64,000 nucleotides of DNA from Strongyloides papillosus (Eukaryota; Nematoda; Chromadorea; Rhabditida; Strongyloididae), in the NCBI GenBank assembly GCA_005656395.1, contig SRSI01000079.1, positions 620,001 through 684,000 of the forward strand, in the 5' to 3' direction. The position numbers and the translations under genes are program-made. Below, piece by piece: positions 53,088 through 64,000 of the stretch (within the stretch, counting starts at the first letter, position 1; every line of letters begins with the position of its first letter). Below the pieces are notes generated by a model. The model made no database searches. It saw only the letters and a program-made list of their open reading frames with translations, and had not been told where the DNA came from.

Positions 53088-53212
53088 TTTTACCTACCCA
53101 CAATTCATTAGTAGATGATTGAGAGTACAAAAAAAAATAAAAAACTTGTTGAGGGAGATTTTCAAAATCTTTAATATCCTCTCTCTCACATTTACCTACC
53201 GGTGTTAAATCT
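53088..53212 (-). CDS. candidate internal exon, unrecognised
   Basis: Open frame of about 42 codons read on the minus strand after a gtaag acceptor-like site, with CEREDIKDFENLPQQ and SSTNELWV, ending at a donor (gtag|gtaaaa). Coding character is moderate, with a Phe-rich middle caused by a T-run. No neighbouring exon found. Confidence 0.2.
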
Positions 53213-54453
53213 TACACTTGATAATGTGAGATATTAAGTAATAATAACTATGATTACATACACCTTTTCAAAAGTTTTGATTTAATGAAAAATTTATTAT
53301 TAGAAAAGAGTAACAAAATTTGAAGATGGATACTTGAGAATAAGTTTTTTCTATACTATACATGATAAAATAAATATTGTAGGTGATGTATGTTATATGT
53401 TAGCAGATGTGGTATATATATTATAATATTTATTATAGGATGCGCATATGTTGTTATAATATTATAATAAAATTGAAAATACCTTTGTTAAAATTCATTA
53501 AACTCATGATAATTTTAATAACAAGTGGTAAGTGTAAGTTTAAGAGTGAAGAACATGAAAGTTAAAGTGTTGAAGATCCTCTTTTACTTTGGTAAAATTT
53601 GTATTTTTGGTATATTTTAAAAGGACGTAGATAAATGGTGAGTTATGGTGAGATATAAAGAGTTCTTGTATGTGTATATGTACAGGGGGGTGATATAAAT
53701 TTTAATATAAATATATGAAGATCATTTATGTAAATAATGTTAAATTAAAATCAAGTTTTCATAACTATCCTAAGTCTATGTAATTTTCTGGAACAGTTTA
53801 TTGTACCTTTTTCATTCTAAACATATATGGATTGTTTTAAACAACTGAAATTATGTTGTAAAAATGGTAATATTTTATTTTTAATATACTTATAAAGATT
53901 TATTTGGATATAAAAGAAAATATAAAAAGGAATATTAGGTAATATTATAAAAATGAGGGAAAATTATATATTATCTAACACAGGTTTATATTATATTGTT
54001 TACCATATAATCAAGTATAGAAAAATGTTGTTTTCTATATATGAAAATAAATATCTATTTTTTAATTGAATTTATATTTATGCCACTTATCTAAGACTAG
54101 ATTTTTTTCAGTGATATATCTATTTTTTATCACGAAGTTAAAGTATCTATACTTAAACATAAATATATTTTATAAAACGAAGAAAGAGTGAGGCACTCGC
54201 ATTCTTGATCATATTTGGTTAGTAAAAGTTAAAAATAGAAAAAAACCATATTTATCAATCAACTTACGTAATGCGATTAAAAATAAAGATGAAAAATACA
54301 TTAAAAGTAAAATATGCCTTGAATGTATATACATTTGTTATCAAGATTAACAGAAGAAAATTTTCTTATCTACTAATCATCAATAACGAAGGGAGAGTTT
54401 CAGAGAAGGAATGGTGAAGTTTAAAGATAAAAATATGTATAATAAACTTTGTT

Positions 54454-54617
54454 TTATAACATACCACCACCAGCTAGTTATCCTTTTTATTTTTTTTAAG
54501 AAATTTCAAAAAATATATGGTACCAAAGATCATCCCATTTTGAGGAGATTTTAACCCATCCCCCTTTGGTGTTGGAGGAAGTTTTTTGGAACTAGGTGGT
54601 GAAAAAAGTTTAAGCAT
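54454..54617 (-). CDS. candidate 37-residue small protein or gene end
   Basis: Exon 1 (54524-54617) starts MLKLFSPPSSKKLPPTPKGD and ends at a donor (ttg|gtacc). A 50-nt intron ending in actag leads, in phase 1, to a 20-nt exon encoding AGGGML and TAA. Total 37 residues, basic and Pro/Ser-rich, with no hydrophobic segment. The frame is open further upstream (hydrophobic, no ATG), so this may be the end of a larger protein. Family unknown. Confidence 0.3.
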
Positions 54618-57600
54618 GTTGTACAATGATAGTAATGACAATGGTGTGGAAGGAAATTTGTGGTGTAGTGGTGGTAAAAAAAGAAATATTAAAGAGGTAG
54701 TGTGAAAAAAAATTACACTTTGTTGAGTGAAGCTCAATTAAAGTCTTATTAAAAATAATATATTATTTTCGTATGAGGGATAGTGTAAATTTGTAGAGGA
54801 AATAGGAAATAAGAGAGAAAAAGTAAGATAATTTCCATATACAAATATAAATTTCACCTCAATCATAATTTTCTCCCTATTATGCATTCAATAAGCCAGG
54901 TATAATGAGGAAAAAAAGATGAAAGCGTTAGAATTGATATATGAGTTATGATTAAATTATACTATTAAAGAAGTGGAGTATAAAAGATGTGATTTTTTTT
55001 GTGCTATGTCAATTTGATAAAATAAATATGAATGGTCGTAAAAAGATATATAAGTTTGTGTAATAAAAAAGTTCTAAATAAAAAAGGAGGTATAGAAATA
55101 AGTTCAGAAATTTTTCTTTAAACATCCACCTTTAATTATCTATACTTCTTTTTTTTTACCTTCCTACAACAATAAAATAGGCATATATATGTATTTAGGA
55201 AACAATAAGATAAATATATATAATATAAATATAATTCAAGGTTAGTAGGGGTTATTTTAAAAGGAGTAATTTAACAAAATCTCTAATTTATATACCTCAA
55301 TCATATGGAATAAAAATAGAGATGTGTACAGAATAGTTATTTTCAGAAAATAAGTATATTTTAGAAAAGTCGGTAGTCACATAAAGGAGTAGTTATAAAA
55401 GAAAATTAACATTTTGTCAGGTTTAATTTTATCTATCTCCCTTGACATGTTAACAATTAAAATAGTATATAAGAGATTTATTTATTTTTTTATTTCCTAA
55501 ATCCACAGACACATTATTGTAGAAGTAAATAAAAATAAAGTTTTGAAAATCCATTTATCTTTTATGTCCTACATCTTTGTGTAGGAATTAAGTGTATTTT
55601 ATTATCATCTAGATAAATGGTTTTTACATTGTTTTATCAACATTTTAAATTTATTCATCCACCTAAACTACTTAACATGATAAAATTGTTTGTCTAATTT
55701 TTTCGAGGATACAAAAAAGAAAGTTTTAAAAAAGAAACATTGTTATTCATACTTTTGAGTGATAAAATAACAAAATATGAATAGTATTTTGAGGGTAAAA
55801 AAAGAGTTTTGAATATCTTCAAAAATATACATAAGTAATATGATACACACTCACTCTTTTCTCTTTTTTTTGTTAAAACTTTCTTCTGTAAGATTATGAC
55901 ACTCTCCAATGATATGTTATACTTCTTAAAATAATAAACTATATTTTTTTGTTCTCCTTTTTTTCCTATTCATACAAAAATAAAATAGTATTTGTTTAAA
56001 AATGACAAAAATTGAGATAAAGTTTTTGCTAAACAATACAATGTGATATAGGTTTTTAGTGTTAATAGAAAATGTATGTTAAACTTTATAAAGACCTGTA
56101 TCATTAATATTTTATGTATATATGGAGAAAGGGAGGGGGTGAGAAAAATTGTATATTTTTTGTTGTTGATTATTAGGAGATTATTTATTAAACATGAATA
56201 GAATTTAAATGATATTATGTGTTAAGTTATTAGGAGATGGAAAAAGATTTGCCTGTTATGTGTGTAATTATAAGAAATGATAATAACAAAAAAATGTTAT
56301 AAAAATAGCAGTTAAATGAATGTAATCACAATAATTGATATATTTAATGTTTATTTAGATGAAGTAACATATGGTGATTTGATAGAAATAGAAAGATAAA
56401 TAATTTTACTATATAATCTGTTTACAAAGAACTTTAATTGATATAAAAATAACATGTATTATAGACAATTTGTAGAAAATTTTGATATCAATTGTTATTG
56501 CGCACTCAATAAATAATAATTAATGTAAAAATATATATATCAAATTTTTGACGGGATGTGTAATGAGGAGATGGAGGTATAGAGAGATAGGGGTGAATGG
56601 AGATCTAGTTAAGTTGAAGCTAATATGACACAAAAATGAAAACAATAACGATAGAAGTGGTACCCAATAATGATAGGTAAAGATATTATTTAAGTAACTT
56701 ATATAATAGTATATAATATGCATTTAGTTATCAATTATTTTTGAATAGTTTAGAAAGTTTTAATTTTGACAGGTAAGAGTTTTTAAATTCATTATAGTTT
56801 ATGTCAGGTAACGTCATATTTCATAAGATTATTGTATTTTATATGTGTCATTTGAAACCTTGAAGCACAGGAGGAGTACCAGAAGACAGAGAGAACTTTT
56901 GTTTGTTTTTAAATAAACCTATACTAGTATGAGAAGTAATAAGTTTTAATGAATTTTATGGGAAAAAATGAAGTTTATTAGAAATGAGATGTCATAAATA
57001 ATCATAGCATGTGTAATTTTTATAAAATAACTGTGAATAATTTGATTAAACTGATTTTTAGAATAATAAAACTAACAATCAAAGGACATATACCCCTTTA
57101 ATGGATTTTTTTTCTTGTCATCAGCAAAAGTCATTAAACTATAATATTTAAGTCATAATATATGCTATCTGTATTAGAAGGTAATAAAATATGTAAAGTT
57201 TGGTATTATCAATCAAAAGTTATACGTTTATATAATAATTTTTGCCTGATCTATAAATAGATTCACACAAAAAACCTAATGAAATTAATTAAATATCTTT
57301 TTTATTAAATTAAAATTTTCATAACAATTAAATGTTATTAAATTAGATCAAATTCAGGTGACAAAAGAAAAATATTAAAAATTTTAAAAAAATATCACAT
57401 AGATATCACATTAAAATAGATATAATATATTTTTAACCACTACAAAACAATACACCATATAATTACACTTCCAACAACACATTACCATGAGGATATAAAT
57501 AAGAGAATAAGTTTAAAATGTATCGGAGAAAAAAAATAATCTAACAAAATATAATTTAAATACATATTTTTGTCTTTTTGTAATTTAATTTATTTATCTT

Positions 57601-58402
57601 GTGATTGTGTAATGACCTACCATGTTAAATTAAAAAGGTTTAAAGGTGGAATAGGAAGTTTTTGTGTTTTAATTAATAGTTAATTAATAATTGTTTTTGG
57701 TTAGAATGATGGTTTTGTTAAGTTTTTAATTTGATGTGTCTGTGGAGATTAATCAAAAGGTAGTTTCGAAGTCATGGTATTTGGAAAGTGATGGATCTTT
57801 TTGGTAATGAAAGCAGTTGTGTTATTTTAATTTGCATGGGGGCGGTTGGAGAATGAAAAATGGAAGTAGATAATGTTTGGTAACCGGTTAATGGAGCTTC
57901 AGACACGTCGTCACAACAATTTGGTAATTTTTTTGGCATGTTATTAATGAAGGTGTTAGAAATCAAATACCATGGAAAAGGACTTTTTTGTCTGTTTAGA
58001 TTAAGAAAAAGTAGAATAGATGTAAATATTTTTATTAGGATCTTAATACCCTACATTTCATCATGTATTTGTTGTTACCTTCTAAATTATACGTTTTTAA
58101 AACGACATTTGTTTCTTTACCTATGAATTGTTACATTAAATCGTAACAACATGTATTGGAAGGAGAAAAGTTCATGGTACGCATTAACGTATAACTAGGT
58201 AACATAACATAGATTCTTTTTCATGTTATCACAGGGAACAAAGTATAAAAAAAAATTATAATTTAAATGTTATAAAAACATTTACATTTTCAGTTCATGT
58301 TTCATTTTATTTTAAAATAAATTTTTTGTTAGTTTTTTATTTTGAATTCATAATTAGTGAACTAATTTTTATGTTTTCTAGGTTATTTCATTACTTGCTG
58401 GG

Positions 58403-59413
58403 ATGGATTTTAAGAATGTTGACATGTTGTCTGGAAGACATAAAAAAGAGGTTAGTATTAAGAAAGAAATTAAAGAAGAAGAATCATTAAATGAATGTAC
58501 TCCTCAACGTTCGTATCCTTTGAACAATTCTTTAAAAAAGAATTCTTATCGTAATAGAAGAAAAGGATTTAGAAAAGACTCTAATCGTGAGGGAAAGAAA
58601 GGTTCCAGAAGAAATTTTAGTCGCGATAGAAGATCTATTGCAAAAAAAGATTCTCGTCGCAACACAAAAGGTCGTCCTCGTATAAGTCCCCGTCGCAATA
58701 GAAGTCCACATCGTGATAGAAGAATCCCCCGTCGTGATGGAGATATACACTACAACAACTCCTGGGATGAGAAAAATGATGAAAATATGATTGTAGAGGA
58801 TATTCCAGCGGACATGAATTCAATATCATTCACAATCTCTGATGAAAACATTATTTACATCAAACATTCCTTAAGCATCTACTCATCAGTTCATAAAGTA
58901 CCAGGCATCGCTTTTGATGGAATGAACTTTGTATCTGTTGATGAGGGGTACCAATATTTTAAATTATTAGCATTTTGTGGATCAACCGTAGCTTCCAACT
59001 TTCCATTGGGAAAAACTTCAGGTGAAATCCGTGCTTTCGTCAAGAGAACCCTTGCAGAGAATGGAATTGGAAGAAAAGATGTTGTAAGATGGAGAGATGA
59101 AAGGGGAATCCAGATTATGTATGATCTCACAGTTCAGAAGTTTCTCCAGAATCCCAGACTTCTCGAAATGATGATTAAAGATAAGGACAAGCTTATTTTA
59201 AATGTCTTTGCTGAGGATAACTATGACGCCTGTGGAAAGAAAGCGGATCTTAAAAAATGGGTTAGTGAGATGGAAAATCAAGTTATTAAAATCCCATGTA
59301 TGATGAATAACTTCAACATTAAATATCTTCCTAAAATCTCAACAGGGAAGAATATCCAGGGATTCATTGTAATGATGGCCAGAAAGTGCCTTGAAAATAG
59401 TGACTGGAAATAA
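58403..59413 (+). CDS. RS-rich protein with a NADAR domain
   Basis: An intronless 336-residue protein. Residues 1-110 are Lys/Arg/Ser-rich with RS/RD-type dipeptides (KGFRKDSNREGKKGSRR, SPRRNRSPHRDRR), as in nuclear RNA-associated proteins. Residues about 150-330 fit the NADAR family (YbiA/COG3236; N-glycosidase acting on riboflavin intermediates or ADP-ribosylated bases): IAFDGMNFVSVDEGYQYFK, RWRDERGIQIMYDL, KFLQNPRLLEMM, and the terminal GKNIQGFIVMMAR. The motif usually D-x-x-WG-x-G reads YDACGKK, so the conserved Trp is missing and activity is uncertain. A SL-type acceptor precedes the start. AATAAA occurs at 59453. Which NADAR substrate applies is unknown. Confidence 0.78.
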   Translation: MDFKNVDMLSGRHKKEVSIKKEIKEEESLNECTPQRSYPLNNSLKKNSYRNRRKGFRKDSNREGKKGSRRNFSRDRRSIAKKDSRRNTKGRPRISPRRNRSPHRDRRIPRRDGDIHYNNSWDEKNDENMIVEDIPADMNSISFTISDENIIYIKHSLSIYSSVHKVPGIAFDGMNFVSVDEGYQYFKLLAFCGSTVASNFPLGKTSGEIRAFVKRTLAENGIGRKDVVRWRDERGIQIMYDLTVQKFLQNPRLLEMMIKDKDKLILNVFAEDNYDACGKKADLKKWVSEMENQVIKIPCMMNNFNIKYLPKISTGKNIQGFIVMMARKCLENSDWK

Positions 59414-60651
59414 TTTTTTTTAATTCTTGTGTATATTGTAAATTAGTTTTTTAAATAAAAGCTTTCGTTCTTAAGATCCATAACTTCCTAAATTCTAAGT
59501 CTTCCCGATAAAAGAATCTTAAAAAACATCCTTTTTAACACATCAATAATGCACTTTTACTTATCTACACAACTACATGTATTGATATTTTGTTCATGAC
59601 GTCACTTCTAATGCCAGTGTCGAAAGATTGGTCTTTTTTTTTCTATAGGATATCATTGTAAAACTTTTAAAAGTAATATTGTTATGAGAGAGGATAACTA
59701 AAATAAATAGATTTTGTTTTTTTAAAGTTTAGATAATTTTTAAAGATATACTAAAAGGCGAATGAGAATAAGTCTCCCCCATAATCTAGTTTAGTGGAAG
59801 TTTGTAACATGGAAATTAATTAGGAAATGTAAATTTTCGTGTAGTGAATTTTTAATATTTCTGTTCCTTGAATGCTTTATGATTTTGTGGTGGAAGATGT
59901 AGGAGAGAAGAGATGGGTGAGTTTAGGATTTTTTTGATAGTACATTCAACACCTACTTTTATTGCATATTGATACCATCTATTAAGATTCATGTTTTCAT
60001 AATAAATGTAAATATTTAATAAAATCATCTTAATGAAATGTTCACTATAAAAACATCACAAATTTTTTATCTCATCGTTGTTAAGTAGATCTTCACCAAT
60101 GTTACATTTTATTCCATTTTCTGTTACTAAAAGGATGATATTATTCATCGGATAAATATCATGACACATGGTATGTCAAACTTCATGTTTATATTAACTA
60201 GCTATAGTTATATGTAGGTGTAAAAAGAATGATTAATTAGAATAGTAAAACGTTCTATAATGTCTTACTTATTTTATAATTTAGGGTCAAAAATTGGGTT
60301 TTTTTTCATCACGATTTAAAGTACAATTACGGTGGAGAATTGATTAATTTTATTTTTTAAGCTTACACTTTGCGTTTTAATTAATTTACCCTTTATCTGA
60401 CATCTCTTAATTTGGTGTGGAGTTTTTTTATACTAACAATGTGATAATGATAGTTTTTCTCATGACAACTGATGGCTTTTTTTGTTTAGTTTTAGAATTC
60501 CTCGCGTATCTAATGTCATTTTTTAGATTATTATTTATATTGTTACAATAATTTAATTAACCATCCATATACTTTAACAATTTTTGCTTTTATTCATTAT
60601 TCTAAAGTTTATTTGACCATAATTCCAGGGAAAAAAGTTAGATTATAGAAG
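59414..60651. other. intergenic AT-rich DNA
   Basis: Contains the NADAR 3' UTR, a TGACGTCA palindrome (CRE-like) at 59597-59604 and, near the end, an acceptor (attccag, 60622-60628) 23 nt before the next start, compatible with trans-splicing. No gene is seen. Confidence 0.5.
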
Positions 60652-61586
60652 ATGTCGGACAAATGTGATTACAATTCTCAGGAGAAGCCACAGCTTATGG
60701 AATTGACAGTTGCAAGTGTTAAAGTTAGTAATAATAATGCTGATAAAATTGAAGTCAAGTATATTATTGATCCTGAGAGCAAGCAAGTCATCCCAAGTTT
60801 GTTATCTTTCCAACCGATTCATGTAATCAAAAATTGCTCAACGACTTTGTGCTAATCTCTTTTTATTTTTAGATTACTTTCAACAAAATGGAAGATTATG
60901 AAAATTTTCTTAAATTGTTTGACTTTTCAAGGCTTTTAATCCTCAATTTTTATATTAATAGTAATACGGATGTCATAAGATTATTCAACAAGTACAATAC
61001 TGTCCCAAATTCACTCTTCTCCTTATCTGTTAGCGATCCAGGTGTTTCAAATGCTAACGACAGTAAGGATATTCTCAATTTAATAACAAATATAAAAAAT
61101 TCAAATGAAGTACATCTGGGATTAAATTTTCCTCTTCAACAGTTTCCGGAGGATTTTACCTTTCCCGTCATGAAATCATTAAAAGTAATTAATATAAAAG
61201 AACTTAATGGTACACAATTCCTTAACAGAAGAATCATTTCCCATTTAATTGATACCTGTCCAGATCTTCGGAGTTTCAGAATATCAGCTAAAAACAAAGG
61301 AATATACTACGAGATTATGAAGCTGTTATTTGCCAGGCAGGCGCTAAGTGTCGTGTGTGGATGCAAGAATATATCCTTTGATGCTCATTTCTCAATGGAG
61401 CGTGATCTTAGCCCCATTACTGTTTATTTTTACCGGTCTCTTTTTGAGGATAAACATTTTGAAGTTAGTTCATTGTGTTTTCCAATTGATAATAATAAAT
61501 TGGGGTATTCTTTTCATGGTTCTAAGAAGTGTTATAGTTGTGGTAAGGAACATATTGTTAATGTTTTGTTCGAAATTGAATCTTAA
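60652..61586 (+). CDS. unrecognised protein, leucine-rich-repeat-like helical/strand pattern
   Basis: Two exons, 60652-60822 and 60873-61586, joined in phase 0 over a 50-nt intron (gtaatc..ttttag), giving 294 residues. No signal peptide. The middle shows a spacing reminiscent of leucine-rich repeats in nematode F-box proteins: NEVHLGLNFPL, MKSLKVINIKELNG, RRIISHLIDTCPDLRSFRIS. An N-terminal F-box is not clear. Near the C-terminus KKCYSCGKEH has a CxxC pair that might bind metal. The function is unknown; a substrate-recognition role is only a guess. Confidence 0.6.
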
Positions 61587-61894
61587 TAATTGTATATATA
61601 ATATTTTTATCATTTTTTATCATTATAGCTTGTATTATTTTTTATATGTTATTTTTTAAATAAATTTATTAGCAACAATTATGTCACATGATGAAATTAC
61701 TGTTTTAGATTTATTTAAAGTTAATAATTAAATAAAAAAAATATAAAAGTACATAGATAATATAGTCTAAATATATTTTACATCATTATAAAGATAAAAA
61801 TAAGTTACCCCCTAGTGTTAACAACAATTTTTAAAAATTTTATGTGCTATGTACATACACTAATGCATAAATTGTATAAAAAGGTGGTTTTCAC
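61587..61894. other. intergenic AT-rich DNA before the tRNA
   Basis: 3' UTR of the upstream gene and tRNA 5' flank. No other signal. Confidence 0.5.
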
Positions 61895-62016
61895 GGCGGA
61901 ATGGCCGAGTGGTCTAAGGCGTCAGACTCAAGCGTATCGCTTATGCAGTGTTCTGCATTGTAACTGGGCTTTCTGATCTCCGAATGGAGGCGTGGGTTCA
62001 AATCCCACTTCCGTCA
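61895..62016 (+). tRNA. tRNA-Leu (anticodon CAA) with a 38-nt intron
   Basis: A 7-bp acceptor stem (ggcggaa with ttccgtc, one G-U pair) and discriminator A. The D-arm is tggccgagtggtctaaggc (A box). The anticodon stem is tcaga/tctga with loop ct-CAA-gt, the anticodon at 61929-61931, and an intron at 61933-61970 directly after the base following the anticodon. A long variable arm (tctccgaatggagg type) identifies Leu, and the T-arm has ggttcaaatcc (B box). Leu-CAA genes of animals commonly carry an intron at this point. It reads UUG codons. Confidence 0.93.
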
Positions 62017-62341
62017 AACCTTTTGCCTTTTCTCTAACTTCTTTTACTCACTTTCTATGAATGTGTCTTGATGTTAGAGTAAAACTATTTTTAATAATGT
62101 GTCTCATTTATTTTACATTTTAATGGTTTAAATTTTATTATTAATTTAGAAATATTATCTATAATAATATCAACACACATTCTACATTAAATTTTATTAA
62201 CAATAATGAAATATTTAACACTAAGTTTAAAAAAATTCTATACACATTATTATAGAAATATATATACATTATTATACAAATATATACATATAGAAAAAAC
62301 AAAACTCATATCCTAATTAAAAATTAATATTTTACATTAAC
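62017..62341. other. intergenic AT-rich DNA
   Basis: Follows the tRNA; a T-run soon after the tRNA end (62020-62040 region) would serve RNA polymerase III termination. The rest is 3' flank of the WD40 gene. Confidence 0.5.
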
Positions 62342-63486
62342 CTAATCAAAACCTCCAAAGACTTCATCATCATAATCAGGTGTCCACCAGATAAGATTTC
62401 TTCCACCACTAACTAGCATTAAATACTTCTTATTGAAGGCCACGTTGCTAACGAAACTGTCATGAGTAGAACTAAATTTCTTGATTATGCTTCCTGTGGT
62501 AGCGTTATAATAAATTAATTCCCCACAATCACTTCCAGCAATAATATACTTTCCACATGGAGAGTAATCAACACCAAACTTTCTTTTATTAGGATTTTTA
62601 ATCCCTTCAAAGGCAACCCTTTCACCGGAAAATGTATCAATAGTGTAGAAATTGGTTCCATTACCACTAACGATAAGTTTCCTACCATCAGGAGAGAATT
62701 TAATATTATTAATTTTCCCAGCGTATGAGTGGAAGCCAAACAATCTAAATGGAGGAAGGGTGTTGTTTCTTGAATCAAAAAGTTTAACAGTATTCCGTTC
62801 CTCTGATACAGCAAAGATTACACCTTTAGGATCATATGTTACTATAGGATTCTTATTGATGTAATGATCACTCTTACAGCACTCATCACTCCTAAGATCC
62901 CATAATTTTACTGTACCATCTCTGCTACTTGATAGGAAGTTTGTGCCATCAGGTGACATTGAGAGAGATAAAACTTCGTCCTTATGTCCTTTAAAGAATC
63001 TGACATATTTCTTATCTTCTAATGAAAGGTATCTTATATCATCATTACCTTTTGTTGATGTATATAAGACTCTGGAACTCTCTCCTGCAAAAATAACTTG
63101 ATTACATCCATATTTTTGTGATGGTATCTAAGAAGGGATATTATTAATGGTAAGAAATAACAAAACTTACATCTTTGGATTTACTTCCAACTAGAATATT
63201 ATAGGCAGCAATTTTATCCTTGTTAATTGAAGATACCATGTAATCACCAAGTGGCGAAATGTCAATTGAATTAACTCTATGACCACTGGTGCTAAATTTT
63301 TTACGCATTTTAAAGTTTTCATACCGACATTTATCGAAAGGAATAAATTCTATGGTATCATAAACGCTGGAAATAATTAATTTCAAGTTTATTCATCGCA
63401 GAAATAGAAACTTACTCATAAGTATTAAAATTTTCATCATTCTCTGGACCGTTAGATCTCCTTGAATCTCCAATTTCATCCATCAT
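62342..63486 (-). CDS. WDR82/Swd2-like WD40-repeat protein
   Basis: Three exons, 63416-63486, 63171-63366 and 62342-63127, with 49- and 43-nt introns, giving 350 residues. Seven WD-type blades can be followed: RVNSIDISPLGDYMVSSINK, DIRYLSLEDKKYVRFFKGH, VLSLSMSPDGTNFLSSSRDG with VKLWDLRS, GVIFAVSEERNTVKLFD, INNIKFSPDGRKLIVSG, DYSPCGKYIIAGSDCGELI, and FNKKYLMLVSGGRNLIWWTP ending PDYDD. Blade order, the YLSLEDKKYVRFF motif and the terminal W(W)TPxxDD match WDR82/Swd2, a subunit of Set1/COMPASS H3K4 methyltransferase and of the PNUTS-PP1 transcription-termination complex (family knowledge). The N-terminus is about 35 residues longer than usual (about 313), with an acidic, Asn-rich start. Expected nuclear. 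Confidence 0.82.
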
Positions 63487-64000
63487 AAAAAATTTTTTTT
63501 ATAGCAATTTTTGGAAGAATATAAAAAGTAACGGAAATATATTCCCAAAGATCATGAAGTTTTTTTAATATAGACACTCAAAAAATGCTTTAAGACGAAT
63601 TTAGCTGTTGTATCTCACGATCACAGATTCTCACGAAGCTGTATTATCAATAAACCAAAAAGAAATACTTCTCTTTTGAGAGATACACATTTATAACTCC
63701 ATTCCGTAAGTGGGAAGATGGTATTTTGTTATTATGGAGTTTAGCACTTAAGATGGATTTTGGATTTCATATTCTGGTGTACTTTACCATTTCAATCTGA
63801 TTTAACATATGATAACTAATGGTAAAGTGTGACATTTTGAAATTAAAAAAATAGCACTGGAATTCAAGAAAGTATTATTATGCATAAATTGTCTGAGATT
63901 CAGAATTGAAGAGGATTTTGATATTTTTAATTTCAGAAAAGTCTCCTGTAATAATCTCTATGTTCTTAAAATATCAAATGCAATCTAAATGAAAATAATT
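63487..64000. other. upstream region of the WD40 gene
   Basis: About 510 bp to the window edge. An imperfect inverted pair actttaccat/atggtaaagt (about 63780-63830) could form a hairpin with a 30-nt loop. No exon could be supported; a ttttag-free stretch follows, so any plus-strand gene would start outside. Confidence 0.4.

Larger units (their letters stand above)
52353..58402. other. 6-kb gene-poor region
   Basis: Very AT-rich. It holds two candidate minus-strand coding pieces (53088-53212 and 54454-54617) that could not be joined to each other or to the gene at 51431. A 55-codon minus frame at 57772-57936 has a less AT-rich composition but no support. The last bases contain an acceptor (tttctag, 58375-58381) 21 nt before the NADAR start, compatible with trans-splicing. 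No repeat or RNA gene is visible. Confidence 0.5.

Noticed and set aside
57772..57966. Minus-strand frame with a less AT-rich composition
   Set aside because: No splice partners and no recognisable motif; may be promoter sequence of the NADAR gene.
59597..59604. TGACGTCA palindrome as a cAMP-response element
   Set aside because: An 8-bp match over 64 kb can arise by chance and it lies in a 3' flank.

Overview
The window is eukaryotic and reads as a nematode chromosome segment. It is very AT-rich (about three quarters A+T by eye, not counted). Introns are short (most 41-130 nt), with GT..AG ends and ttttag/tttcag acceptors. Several start codons sit just after an acceptor-like site, as expected for spliced-leader trans-splicing. 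Gene content agrees: a flp-6-type FMRFamide-like neuropeptide precursor, a receptor guanylyl cyclase, a Fer-like SH2 kinase, and a selenocysteine thioredoxin reductase with a SECIS element. AT richness, small introns and expanded protein tyrosine phosphatases (PTPs) suggest a clade IV nematode of the Strongyloides type; the genus is an inference.

Layout. 0-6.2 kb: secreted PAN protein (+), receptor guanylyl cyclase (-), small single-pass membrane protein (-). 6.2-9.6 kb: AT-rich, little visible. 9.6-15.8 kb: SH2/tyrosine kinase (+), an orphan last exon (-), an HCCS-TSR2 pair on the minus strand (possible operon), and a TMEM126-like gene (+). 16.4-29.3 kb: sparse genes: secreted Ig-like protein, candidate 34-residue membrane micropeptide, hemopexin-like secreted protein, flp-6, an orphan exon, and a PTP that has lost its catalytic cysteine.

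29.6-47.5 kb is the accessory part. It holds a fold-back element with perfect 301-bp arms, 76-bp tandem repeats, decayed relatives of the element and gene remnants. It also holds a patatin-like phospholipase (-), a tandem pair of paralogous ectodomain genes, and a MATH-BTB gene with stops near its end. The first ectodomain paralog ends in a GPI-like tail. The second continues into a membrane segment and two PTP domains, in which the membrane-proximal domain is dead and the distal one keeps Cys and Arg. A 316-bp tract is almost identical between the pair.

47.8-64 kb: thioredoxin reductase (-), an unrecognised Asn-rich protein (-), a 6-kb gene-poor stretch with two candidate small exons, an RS-rich NADAR-domain protein (+), an unrecognised protein (+), tRNA-Leu(CAA) with intron, and a WDR82/Swd2-like WD40 protein (-).

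Housekeeping genes (HCCS, TSR2, TMEM126-like, thioredoxin reductase, WDR82-like, tRNA) are intact. Novelty concentrates in signalling proteins with altered catalytic residues and in the repeat-rich 29-47 kb block. All gene models were spliced by hand and checked only for reading-frame consistency; no database search was possible.
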